Origin: Cepaea nemoralis
Taxonomy: Eukaryota; Mollusca; Gastropoda; Stylommatophora; Helicidae
Reading direction: 5' to 3'
Length of the DNA: 64,000 nt
NCBI GenBank assembly: GCA_014155875.1
Contig: JACEFZ010027763.1
Span: 210,001-274,000 of the forward strand
The notes below the pieces were generated by a model. That model had not been told where the DNA came from, searched no databases, and saw nothing but the letters and a program-made list of their open reading frames with translations. Below are positions 44,195 through 56,349 of this stretch, piece by piece (position 1 is the stretch's first letter; every line of letters begins with the position of its first letter). The position numbers were made by a program, and so were the translations under genes.

Positions 44195-44455
44195 GTAATT
44201 TCTATCATACTTTTAAGGTTTTCATTTGAAGCCCCCTCGTATTATAAGTGGATGTAAAGGAATGGGATCAAAAATATATTACTTGTCCTTGACTTGGGGA
44301 CGTAAAATACAAGTATCTCAGAAGTCGGAATGGGTTAGCCTGATGATAATAGAGAAAGATAATCCACAAGCAAACACAAGCCCAGTTCACTCCCCTGTAG
44401 TGGTAGCAACTACGGTGAGTAATAGGACGCGTATTGGCTGCTCGTGAGATTAAAG
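44195..44455 (+). repeat. SINE S3, plus copy
   Basis: Contains TTGTCCTTGACTTGGGGACG, TACAAGTATCTCAGAAGTCG and GTTAGCCTGATGATAATAGA, the S3 body read in the opposite orientation to the copies at 3335 and 8905. The tRNA-like head is lost. Confidence 0.7.
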
Positions 44456-45099
44456 CGAGCCAACGGAAGAAAAACAATAGAGAAGCAATTACTATTGCCA
44501 TTCATGACCATACATATGTTAATAAACCTCAGCCTGTCAAAAAGGGAGTTTTTTTTTTTAAATCGCCTGTACCAAGGCTTAATCTTTAACTGTACTTGAA
44601 ATCTCAACAGAGAGAAAATCACGTCACAAAGGTAACTGTTCTAAAACGCTGAGAGTGGATATTAAGGAATTCAGCTGCCCATAGAAAGAATCAATGGTTA
44701 GAACATGGCAAGGATTAATATGGAGATTAAATTTTCCTCAGAAGTATTTTAACAACACGCAACTGGATTCAAGAGCAACAGCGTCATTCTCTCCCAACGA
44801 CTCAGAACAAATTAAATTTCAGACCAAAAAATCATGGCAGTCATAGTTGTATGTGTTTGCCTGCAGCTATCACTTTTTAAAGGCATTATAACTTGATTAT
44901 TTCATGTCTTTGCTCTAACGATGCCATTGAGTTGTAAGGCAATGACATTTGACTATTTCCTATGTTTTCAATTCAACTTCTTGAAAAGTCTAAGTGTCAA
45001 AAATGTATTTCACAATTATCTGTTCAAATGTTAATTTAAAAATCCAATACACCATAAAGCAATTTATCTCGTCGTAGTTGTGGGAGGTTATGTATATTG
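44456..45099. other. No recognisable feature
   Basis: AT-rich sequence; nothing recognised. Confidence 0.4.
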
Positions 45100-45132
45100 T
45101 GTGTGTGTGTGTGTGTGTGCGTGCGTGCGTGC

Positions 45133-45228
<96 letters not shown>
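45100..45228. repeat. (GT)n(AT)n(AG)n compound microsatellite
   Basis: GT/GCGT block, then about 62 bp of AT, then about 28 bp of AG. Confidence 0.95.
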
Positions 45229-45229
<1 letters not shown>

Positions 45230-45458
45230 AAAACTTCGATTAACCATGACAGTCCGGATCAAGATTGTGATGGATAACCACATAGACGAATAACAGAAAT
45301 ATCTTAATGCATATGTATAGTAACGTGATTTCACTGCAGGTTTGTGACGAAAATGAAAATAAAATCATTTAAAAGTGAATAATACATACATATCGTTTTT
45401 AATTTTACAAAATAATCAATATAAACTTCATTATAAGAGTAGAGAGTAATGTACAGAA

Positions 45459-45651
45459 TTGGAGAACTTGCTGACAACCGGCAAGATCGAGGGGAGAGGA
45501 ACAAGCAGAAGACAGAGAAGTAAATACCTGGATGGCTTGACCACGTGGCATGGTCGAGACAAGAACACTGAGCTGATCCACGACTCTGGTGATCGAATGA
45601 CATGGCGAATCATGACCGTCCACGCTTACCGGCACGGCACATGATGGATGG
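45459..45651 (+). mobile_element. LINE-C 3' end, 193-bp 5'-truncated insertion
   Basis: Flanked by a perfect 11-bp duplication AATGTACAGAA (45448-45458 and 45652-45662). It encodes ENLLTTGKIEGRGTSRRQRS, KYLDGLTTWHGRDKNTELIH and DSGDRMTWRIM, ending at CATGATGGATGG. Firm boundaries. Confidence 0.9.
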
Positions 45652-45662
45652 AATGTACAGAA

Positions 45663-46299
45663 ATGGATTGTAATACTATCAAACAACGTTAATTTAAAAT
45701 AATTTGTCATCTCCTTCTGTCTTTGGTTGCCGTGCTGTCTGCGCGGCAATGTTCCGTATCTTACGGCAGAAATGGAATCATTTTCACATCACAACACATA
45801 ATCACATGTCTTGCATTTTCCTCCTGTTGCATTTCAAACTACGTGATTGCACATTGATAACATTGTTACTGCTTCTGTGTGGCTAGTTGTGGGTGTTTGG
45901 TTAAGAACTGAACCTTCATCGTCATCAATTTCTTCTTCTTCAGTGGTAGTCACACTAGAAACAATTTCATCATCTTTCAAAATTGCAAAGCCTCCATTCA
46001 TTTTGTCACATTCCAAATAATCTGTTACTTCTTCTGGCGTAATGTTTTCACTATTTAGCCATAAATTGTTGCACAATTGCACAATTTCGTCAACACTAAC
46101 AGTCTCAGTTCATTCAGTTTCATCACTAGTTTCGGGAAAGAGTTTATTTAACCCATTCTTTAGGTTAGGCACTGTAAGGTAAGCCCAGGCAGTGGTGACA
46201 TTGAACATAGAGTTCGTTATGTAACACTGCATTTTTTAGACGGTGACGGATAACAGAAACTGCTGGTTAAATGAGTGACAGGCAATCGAAGTTTTACTT
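45663..46299. other. No recognisable feature
   Basis: A minus-strand frame at about 45834-46082 is acidic (TTEEEEIDDDEG) and resembles fragments of CENP-B/Tigger-type proteins only by composition. I do not assign it. Confidence 0.4.

Positions 46300-47812
<1,513 letters not shown>

Positions 47813-47900
<88 letters not shown>
47813..47900. repeat. (AT)n then (GT)n microsatellite, right half
   Basis: AT repeat followed by GT repeat, the mirror of the tract at 46300-46456. It then joins the LINE-D copy without a spacer. Confidence 0.95.
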
Positions 47901-47904
<4 letters not shown>

Positions 47905-48680
47905 ATATCTAGAATCAGTGGTAAATAGCAAATTATCCCTAGGCCAGGAAATCAACATACGGATTGGTAAGGCAGCACCAACTATGAACACATTAAGAAA
48001 AAGAGTCTTGGAGAACAGGAAGCTTACTGCCAAAACAAAAGTCCTTGTCTACCAAGCCTGTGTCCTTAGTACTCTTTTTCGTGGCAGTGAAGCCTGGACA
48101 ACTTACTCACACCAAGAGAAACGTTTAAACGGCTTTCATATGCGGTGTCTGCGAAGAATTATTGGTATTAAGTGGCAAGACAAAATCACAAATACTGAGG
48201 TATTGGAAAGATCAGGTTGTGTGACGGTTTATTCCATGCTCAGTCTTCGTAGACTTAGATGGATAGGACATGTAAGAAGGATAGATGATGCTAGAATACC
48301 AAAGGACATCATTTTTGGTGAATTACAGATGGGTAAGAGATCTCAGGGTCGGCCTCTACTACGATACAGAGATATGTGTAAGCGGGACATGATTGATACA
48401 GGCATTGATAATGCACATTGGGAGCAAGTCGCCACTGAACGCGTTGCATGGAGGGCAAACATCAGAAATGGAATACAGGCAAAGGAGAAAATTATTGCAG
48501 ATAAGTCACACACCGAGCGTGTGAGACGTAAGATGGTGCACGATGGTGGAAATGCCCACGTGTTCACATGCACCCACTGTGAACGAACATTTACAGTGTG
48601 AATTGGCCTTATCAGTCACATTCGCTACCGCCATGGGTAAAAGTTATTATGCCTTTTTGAAGCACAAACTATCGTATATG
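47901..48680 (+). mobile_element. LINE-D C-terminal part, 5'-truncated
   Basis: An open frame from the microsatellite to 48601 starts at YLESVVNSKLSLGQEINIRI (thumb; usual YLGS), then KTKVLVYQACVLSTLFRGSE, AWTTYSHQEKRLNGFHMRCL, RLRWIGHVRRIDDARIPK, GRPLLRYRDMCKRDM and a final zinc finger CTHCERTFTV-stop-IGLISHIRYRH (C2H2). This belongs to the LINE group whose RT ends in a C-terminal C2H2 finger. It is intact for about 220 codons before a single stop inside the finger, so it is a fairly young copy. Confidence 0.85.
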
Positions 48681-48699
48681 TCAAGACAGCAAGGTGCCA

Positions 48700-48726
48700 A
48701 TATGTATATGTGTGTGTGTGTGTATG

Positions 48727-48816
<90 letters not shown>

Positions 48817-48862
48817 CGCGCGCGCCCGCTCGCGCGTGCGTGCGTGTGTGCGTATGTGTTAT
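48700..48862. repeat. (GT)n(AT)n(GT)n compound microsatellite
   Basis: GT/GTAT run, AT run, then GT passing into GCGC units. Confidence 0.95.
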
Positions 48863-48909
48863 ATCTAATACTATATCTCTGTGTTTTGTTTTAAAAACAA
48901 AATATAATA

Positions 48910-49238
48910 ACATTGTATGACAACACTATCTTTCTGTGTGTTGTATCTATCATTATATTTCTGTGTGTTGTATCTATCATTATATTTCTATGTGTTGTAT
49001 TTAACATTATCTCTCTGTTTGTTGTATCTAGCAGTATATGTTTGTGTGTTGTATATAACATTATGTCTCGGTGTGTTGTATCTAACATTATCTCTCTGTT
49101 TGTTGTATCTAGCATTATCTTTATGTGTGTTGTATATAACATTATGTCTCAGTGTGTTGTATCTAACATTATCTGTTTGTGAGTTGTATCTAACATTATA
49201 TCTATGTGTGTTGTATCTAACATTATCTCTCGTTAATG
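48910..49238. repeat. 27-bp minisatellite, about 12 copies
   Basis: The unit landmarks are CTGTGTGTTGTATCTA and CATTATATTT/CATTATCTCT. The length of 27 bp equals nine codons, so two plus-strand frames and one minus-strand frame stay open as nine-residue repeats (for example SIIIFLCVV). No start context or flanking domain supports real coding. Confidence 0.9.
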
Positions 49239-50484
49239 CTTAAAAATTCGTCGTTTACTTTACGTAGTCGGATTACCGGCTGCGAGAGGCACTAGATGGG
49301 CTTGCATAAGTTAAGTGCGTGAATGAACGCGTATGTAAACTGTAAAAGAGAATGCTCCATCGCCATTACAGAAAATGCATAAAGAAGGTTTTGAACTAAC
49401 AAGAGCAAGATGTCAGATAGCTAGGTAGCAATCGCGCCGCAGGAAAAGCGAAGTGCAGGATAGAAACACATTTGGAATTTTTAACATAATGACTCTTGAG
49501 AAACGCACTCTAAAATTTCAGTGTTGTGGTTAAAGTGATATCCACGTAGTTATTTGATTTCACCTTGTAAAAATGAGATTCATAACCTAGTTTTCATAAA
49601 AGGTACAAGTTGATTTGTCTTTGTTTATTCATACAATCATATGGTAGTATCAAAGTAGATATTGAGGTTACGTGAAATGACATTTGTCTTGAGTGATGAT
49701 TGGGTGAATGTTGGATGCTTTTCTCTTGTTTTAATCTTAGAAGTTGCAAGAAAACAACAATTGTGGTAATCGGCAGGAAGAAAGAAATATCATTATGTAA
49801 CATGCGAGTAAATGGGACAAGTCTTAAACAGGTGAATCGTTTGAACTAACCTGGAATAATCATAACAGCAGATGAAAGCTGTCCTTGTGGAGATTAAAAC
49901 TTAGATTGCCTTAGTGTGGTGTCTGACAGCCAGGCAATACAATGTGGCGTGATAATGAAATGGCGTTGGATCACAGCAGTGAGATCAAGTGTACAAGAGA
50001 ATACAATCATAGTTGAAACAGAAAGCAATTTTAGATAAACGTATACGTAGAAGCAATCGATATAAAGAAAAAAAAAAGAGAGCAAAGGGAGACAGCTATG
50101 CTGAGATAAATTAAACTCAAGACTGAATAAATTAAAACAATGACAGAAAACAACATAAACGAAAGAATATGCAGGAACACATATTAAAATAATAAAATTG
50201 TGTATTTTGATTTTGCTTAATCAACACATAACTAAAACTGTTTTAAATTAACGAAGAATTAACAAAACTGGCCGAGGTCATGGGGAGAATTGGCATCCAA
50301 GAGTGCTGTTCTCAATTTCAGATCACCTTCCAAGAATTCCAACACAGTGGAAGAACTCTGTGGGCCCAACGAGTAATCTCCACAGGATGTCTCCCACCAC
50401 AAGACATCACCTCACAGTGTTCGTTCGTCTCTGCGTAGCTGTCTTATTATCTATAAATGTCTACATTAGTCTGAATTCATCATC
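49239..50484. other. No recognisable feature
   Basis: About 1.2 kb of AT-rich sequence with no supported gene, RNA or repeat family. Confidence 0.45.
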
Positions 50485-50860
50485 TCACCTAACCTTGTTC
50501 CTATTGTACATCGCTGTGTCAAAGTGAAGCACACACAGCGGGAGAGTGTCCGTTTATGGGCTTTCATATATCGAAACTTCCATTGACTGTTATTCCCTAT
50601 GTCCATTGTTTACATGGTAGGTCTCCTTTCCTAGTTCCATTTGGTCTGTACAACATTACTTGTTAAGGTATACTGTCAGTTGGTATCCTTTTTACGTGAC
50701 CGAACCAATGAACTTGCTATTTTCTAATAAAAACTAGCGCTGCTATTTACCCCCCCCCCCCTCATCCCCACTGCCCCACTTTAGTCCTGATGTAATCATG
50801 TCTGATTTTCTCTCTTCTTGAAACGTTGAGTATTTTTCTTACTATAGTATAACATATAGT
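50485..50860 (-). mobile_element. LINE-B 3' fragment, degenerate
   Basis: The same minus-strand 3' region as 17271-17630 and 26469-26694 (revealed by the plus-strand words TTCCTATTGTACATCG, TTCCATTTGGTCTGTACA and GGTATACTGTCAGTTGGTA). A C run lies at 50751-50761. Many substitutions and small gaps. Confidence 0.75.
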
Positions 50861-52657
50861 CTTTCTCCAACTATTGCCATATCTATATTTTGATTTTTAA
50901 ATGATGATAAATAAACGAACATTCATTCTCTAGTACTGGCATTTTTAAACTGAATAGCCTTTAGCACATTGGATTTTACAGTTCCCATGTATCCATCAAT
51001 ACATAACAATGGGAATGGAATATTCCAGCTACAATGCTAATACATCATATCAGGGATAAGTGCGGCCCTCGATAACGTTTCAAGTATTTGTACGATCAGC
51101 CGAGATACTGAAAGGGGCAATCTCCAAGACAAATCTTCAGAAAATGTCTGTATTATTCACGACATACGAGCTTTTTATGACGTAAATGGTCAATCGACAA
51201 TACTCCGGGACGAGTTGAAAGGAAGCGAAACGTTGCAATCAAAACGTGGCCCAATATCGCATTCCTGGAAGTCAATACGTGAGATCCCTGTAGAAAATGT
51301 CACTGGTGTTGTCGCATACAATTATATATGTATAACTAACTACGGCAATGTTAACGGAATAATATAATCGTTTTTTTTCTTATTCACAACACAGTCTCTA
51401 GATTGTACCGTTTTGTGTAATTTCTAATACAAATAGAACATGTAGTACCATGCCAGATACACGTGTGCGCTTCTATTGATGAAAGAGTCGTTAGGATTTC
51501 ACAAATACTAGGCCACGCAAACTGAGGTTGGGTTGTCAATTTCCTTAATGCATAACTAAACGATTTCTTCTTTAACCTTTACCACTAGACACATTTCCCT
51601 ATACCACTAAAACAATTATCTTTTCAGCTAAACAATTTTTTTGAATAACTATACCAATCATTGTGACTGCCAGACAATTGCTCCTATTGCACAACTTATT
51701 GATAGGTATAATTCCCTGTATCTCGTCTGGCGAATGCTACAGAAATAAATAAGATAAAGCAACATAATCTATCCTTGTTGCTGAAATATAAAATATGTAC
51801 AAATACATGCTCAAAATTGGTACACCAAAAAGAAACTGGTATTCGCAGACTGACTACCTTGTCCAGAGTGTCGGACGCCAGCGATGTATAACTGCTGCCT
51901 CGGCAAACTGACGCAAGCATCGATTGTTCGTGATGTAACGTATGCGAAATGCTTTCTCTTTGTTGGTCTTATGACCAAAGTTCAAATAATAAAGCGAAAT
52001 CGACAAATCGGGATCTGTACTATTGATGAGCTGCAAAGAATTTTCAGAATGATGAGTTAGAATCTTTTCCTCTTACACCGGCAGGCTTTAAGCTACTCGG
52101 TTACCGAATTGTCTTTTTTGGTGTGCCTATGTAGGTGGCTTCATACTTGATTTTGCGTACGGTGGCAGTGGTTTTTCATGATGGACGTAGTGCTGTGGTA
52201 GTTTTATATCTAATTATTCGTTATGGAGTATTATGTTTAACTGCTGTTTCAAGCTTAAAATGTAAACTTGGCATTATAGCATTCACATGAAAAGTTACAT
52301 GACTTACAAATTGTGGTTTTGGGACTGATGTTACTCTGAGAATAGGTTTTATCCATTTACACCAAACTATAACATAACTCGACTTCAATTCTTCGTACAA
52401 AAAAGAACACTTCGAATCAACATCAGGGTTTGGTAGCTGCAATACTTCTTGTGATGTTATTTACATCGATTGCTGATCGTCTCTTTCAATATATAAATTA
52501 GGCCTTTTTACTCGAGGTTCTATTTTTTTCATTACATCATAAGGAAAAATGAGTTCGAGAAGATAAAATGTGCAAGAGAATAGTATTAGAAAATAAATGC
52601 ACTTCTATCAGTCTCAAAACCACAATTTGGTATTCGAATAACTTTTCATGTGAATAA
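50861..52657. other. No recognisable feature
   Basis: About 1.8 kb of AT-rich sequence; open frames are short and show no known domain. Confidence 0.45.
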
Positions 52658-53144
52658 TACGAGGGTTGTTCATAAGGTAATGCACCACATAATTTTCGCA
52701 TCTGATAATGAAAATAAAAGCATGCAATTTTGTACACTTCAAATATGACATGTGCCGATTGTGTGTCCCAAGTTACAACTCAACCAAATGTGTAATATGA
52801 TTGCTCTAAACCGTTGAAATTGAGCCTATTAGTAACTTGCGTTATAAGCAGCGTATTGTGATAGAATTTATCGTTGCAAATAAGAAAACTGTTGTGAACA
52901 TTCACAAGCGATTATGTGATGTGTATGGAAGTTTTGCAGTCGACAGGAGTACAGTCTGTCGCTGGGTTCAAATAATCAGGAAGTGGAGACACGGAGCTGC
53001 TTGATCGGCAGCGCTGTAGACGTCCTGCTGCAGCCACCAACGCAGAAATGTTGAAATGCGCTGAGCGCGAATTATTCTTACTGACAGGTGAATCACTACT
53101 CAAAAATTGACCTTACAACTGTCAGTCAGCATGTTGTTTGTCCA

Positions 53145-54320
53145 TCAAGAATGATCATGACCATTCATTTCATCCAGTGGGGTTGAAGGTATGGAGCCGT
53201 GAGTTCTAAGATGGCTGAAAAGGCCTATTTTGGCTCGAAATGTTCTTTGACAATGCGGGCAAAGAATGCTTGACGTCTCTGGAGGAGGATTTCCTGTAGT
53301 GGTTTTTCTGTCCTGCCTTTTCTTCACAGCTCCTGCAGTCCTGGTTGCCTCACATATGACTGCACCTTTGCGTAATGATGCACGCCACGAATTTCGGTCT
53401 CTGGCTGCAGCCTCCCAGGTGTCATGATGAATTCCAAAAGCATTCAGTGAAATTTTCAGTGTCTTTAAAGCGTTTCCTCTGGCCACCTTGGGAGCGTTTA
53501 CCACAACGCAGTTCGCTGTAAAAAATTCGTTTAGGGAGCCTGTGATCTGGCATGCGAGTCAAGTGACCAGCCCAGCGAATCTGATTTTTCATTAGTAGAG
53601 TGTGGATACTGGACATGGACGCTCTTTCTAGGACTTCAGTGTCTGGGATCTTGTCTTGCCATTTAATCTTCAGTAGCTTCCTCCTGTGTGGAAGTGGTTT
53701 AATTTCCTAGCGTGTCGCTGATAAACAGTCCAGGTTTCACAAGCATATAGCAGTGTGGATAATACAACTGCTTTGTAAACTTTTAGCTTTGTTTGCAGGC
53801 TTATTCCAGTTCTGTCCCATACATTCTTGTACAGTCTGCCAAAGGCCGCACTGGCCTTGGAGATTCTTGCATTCACTTCGTCATCAATTGTGGCAGCTTG
53901 TGACACATTGCTGCCAAGATAGGTGAATTTGTCCACAACACTTAGTCTATGATCATTCACTTTGATATTCGGCACAGTGTGATTATTCCCTGGAGCTGGC
54001 TGGTACATAACTACAGTCTTTTCAAAGTTGATATTGAGCCCAAAGTTGGCACAGGCATGTGAGAAAGCTGAAACATTATGTTACATGTCCGCCTCTGAGT
54101 TAGCGTATAGAGCGCAATCATCAGCAAACAGGATACGTTGGATGAAGAATGACTTGGATTAAAGTGAGGAAGAGTTGCGCAATTTGTCGACCTCACTCTC
54201 TCGCCTGAGTCCATCTGAGTCCAGTGGCAAGACAAGTCGAGACGACTGGAGACGAATACAGGTGCAGTGGATGACCAGGGCGCTCTACGTGCCTTGCCGT
54301 GCTCATTACGCTCCACAACG
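53145..54320 (-). mobile_element. LINE-D copy inside the mariner
   Basis: Minus-strand order: QRILFADDCALYANSEADM (RT catalytic box, about 54140-54085), GLNINFEKTVVMYQPAP, FTYLGSNVSQAATIDDEV, KVYKAVVLSTLLYACETWTV (about 53760), RWAGHLTRMPDHRLPKRIF, HHDTWEAAARDRNSWRASLR and a complete C2H2 finger CPHCQRTFRAKIGLFSHLRT (about 53250-53190), ending near 53145. Frame changes occur near 53670, 53580 and 53480. 5' truncated in RT. The zinc finger is intact, unlike the copy at 47901. Confidence 0.85.
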
Positions 54321-54684
54321 CTTTGCAGGTAAACGCCGTCTTGCCCGTTGAATTAGGAATGATTTCTTCCGCGCAGTCTGCCGAATCCTGTCTTCACATG
54401 CTGGGTAGGCATACCCTAGTTTACCTCTTGGTTTGACACCAAATCGGATACCCATGCCTGGTTTAGCCAGCCTCTCACAGCTGTTGCCCGGGGGGTGGCC
54501 ACTGTCGCATGCTGACAGCTACTAGGAGCCACAGGCACGAGCTGGGTGTCAGGCTTGGACGAGTGGGGATGGGTCCTGAACAGGACATGAGAGTCATCCT
54601 TACCAAAGGTGCTACCAATGTTGTCAGTCAGCAAAGGTAGCGCAAATGCGGTTATAAAACCTCTCAGATTTTCTAACGCTTGTG
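54321..54684. other. Unassigned insert inside the mariner
   Basis: GC-richer sequence between LINE-D and the right half of the mariner. It could be upstream LINE-D sequence or a separate SINE. No tRNA boxes or protein domain recognised. Confidence 0.4.
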
Positions 54685-55359
54685 CAAGAAGGGTTCCTCG
54701 AAGTCTCATACGTCATGACCGATTGCAAAAGAAAGCAATTTCTTCTGAATTGTTGGAGCGTTTCAATGCTGATGGAGAGAACATTTTAACTAATATCGTT
54801 ACAAATGATGAAACCTGGGCACATCATTTTGAAACTGAGACAAAAATACAGTAAATGGAGTGGTATCAACTGCAATCACTACGAAGAAAGAAATTCAAGA
54901 CAACTCCTTCAGTTTGAAAGGTCACGAGCACTGTCTTTTGGGGCATTGAAGGTGTGATTATTGTGTATGTTATGCCAAGAGGAGAGACAACCAGTTCGCA
55001 AGCTTACATTAAGTTATTGAGAAAACTCAATCAACGTTTTCGACTGAGTCATGCAGCAAAGAAATGGCTACATAATCAAGACAAAATCTGGTACGGTTAA
55101 AATACACATGCACTTGTTTCGGGCTGGCATAAAGCCTTGCAAGTTGATGGGGATTATGTTGAATAATACCGATTTTACATGACATATCCATGCATTTTGT
55201 GTATTAATTTCATGCTTTTTAAAAAAAAAAATCAGCTCCTGAGAAAAACGATGTAGTGCATTACTTTCTGAAGGCCCCTAGCATAATGCAATTTTTGAAT
55301 TTTAAGCTTAAAAAATGCAGTCAATAAAGCATGATATACTGCTTTTCAAGAAAATAGTT

Positions 55360-55450
55360 ATAAGAAATAAGGGCACTACGGCGACAAGCGTTCACCTGCA
55401 GACAAGAAAACAAAATAAATAAATAACACAAACCACATAAAATCATAAGT
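55360..55450 (-). repeat. Diverged copy of foldback arm / hammerhead-like unit
   Basis: The plus-strand order GGCACTACGGCGACAAGCG, TTCACCTGCAGACAAG, then CAAAATAAATAAATAACACA parallels the left arm of the foldback element (GGACGTTGCGGCGACTAGCC, TTCATCGGCAAACAAA, TACACAAAACACAAC). Only one arm is present. The hammerhead core is more eroded than in the other sites. Confidence 0.45.
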
Positions 55451-55563
55451 AAAACGAAAAAAAAATTAGAATACTTTGAACATATGAACAATACAAATGA
55501 AACAAGCTGAATTAGTTAAATGTGAGGTACTCAAATAGGCGGTCGACAGATCCAGAGAGACAT

Positions 55564-55566
<3 letters not shown>

Positions 55567-55613
<47 letters not shown>

Positions 55614-55623
55614 GAGAGAGAGA

Positions 55624-55692
<69 letters not shown>
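55567..55692. repeat. (GA)n microsatellite with a G run
   Basis: GA repeats on both sides of a run of about 11-12 G near 55603-55614. Confidence 0.95.
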
Positions 55693-56349
55693 AAGGATGT
55701 AGAAATCAAATCTAAACAGAATATACAGACAGACAGATGGGATTAACGCACGGTCGGATAGAGAGTAGAAAAGCTGTCAAAGTGAGAGACTGAGAGAAAT
55801 AACATTGCCCAGCGTATGAAGCAGGGCTTTCGGGTTTTGGCGATGATGGACAGGACACCGAAAGAAAGAGGCAGAAGATGGGGAAAAATGTGGTGTTAAA
55901 AAAGGACGGACGAAAATAGGTAATAGAATGTGAATTAATCTTAAATGAACATCAGCGGATGTTGACATTAAATGGCATTCCAGAAGTGCCAATGGGTCAA
56001 GTTTCTGAAGAGGTAGCTCAGAAATTGTCATCCAACACCGATGTCACGGCCCTAGCCATATGCTCATTTGTTCTCCGTCTCCCTCAGAAGATGTTAAGCA
56101 GTGTGAATACATAGGTCCCAGTGACGACTTGAATACGCACGCATCTGCTTCGACTTCTACCACAATCATCACTGCTAATGTCAAACTGGATTTCTGATTA
56201 CATCAGTAGTAAACAGAGGTAGTAAGTGAATTGTGGTTTATCGTGCATCAGGTAATGATTTTTATGTTTGTTGCATCATTTTCCCCTACTTTTTTTCAGT
56301 CTTTCCATTGGAGGTCAGCCAATCGGTTCTTCCATTCCACGTATACTGA
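55693..56349. other. No recognisable feature
   Basis: No gene or repeat family recognised left of the minisatellite. Confidence 0.4.

Larger units (their letters stand above)
52660..55278 (+). mobile_element. Mariner-type transposon, interrupted by LINE-D
   Basis: The left terminus is TA|CGAGGGTTGTTCATAAGGTA and, read from the right, TA|GGGGCCTTCAGAAAGTAATG; both run into the word GTAATGCAC. The left half (52815-53140) encodes KQRIVIEFIVANKKTVVNIH and DRSTVCRWVQ (helix-turn-helix). The right half (54685-55180) encodes CARRVPRSLIRHDRLQKKAI, TNIVTNDETWAHHFETETK with the first catalytic Asp, VFWGIEGVIIVYVM and a decayed second site. Foreign sequence (53142-54685) lies between. Stops and shifts in both halves. 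Confidence 0.85.

Noticed and set aside
45834..46082. Acidic protein fragment related to CENP-B/Tigger
   Set aside because: The resemblance is only an acidic run (TTEEEEIDDDEG); no helix-turn-helix or DDE motif is seen nearby.
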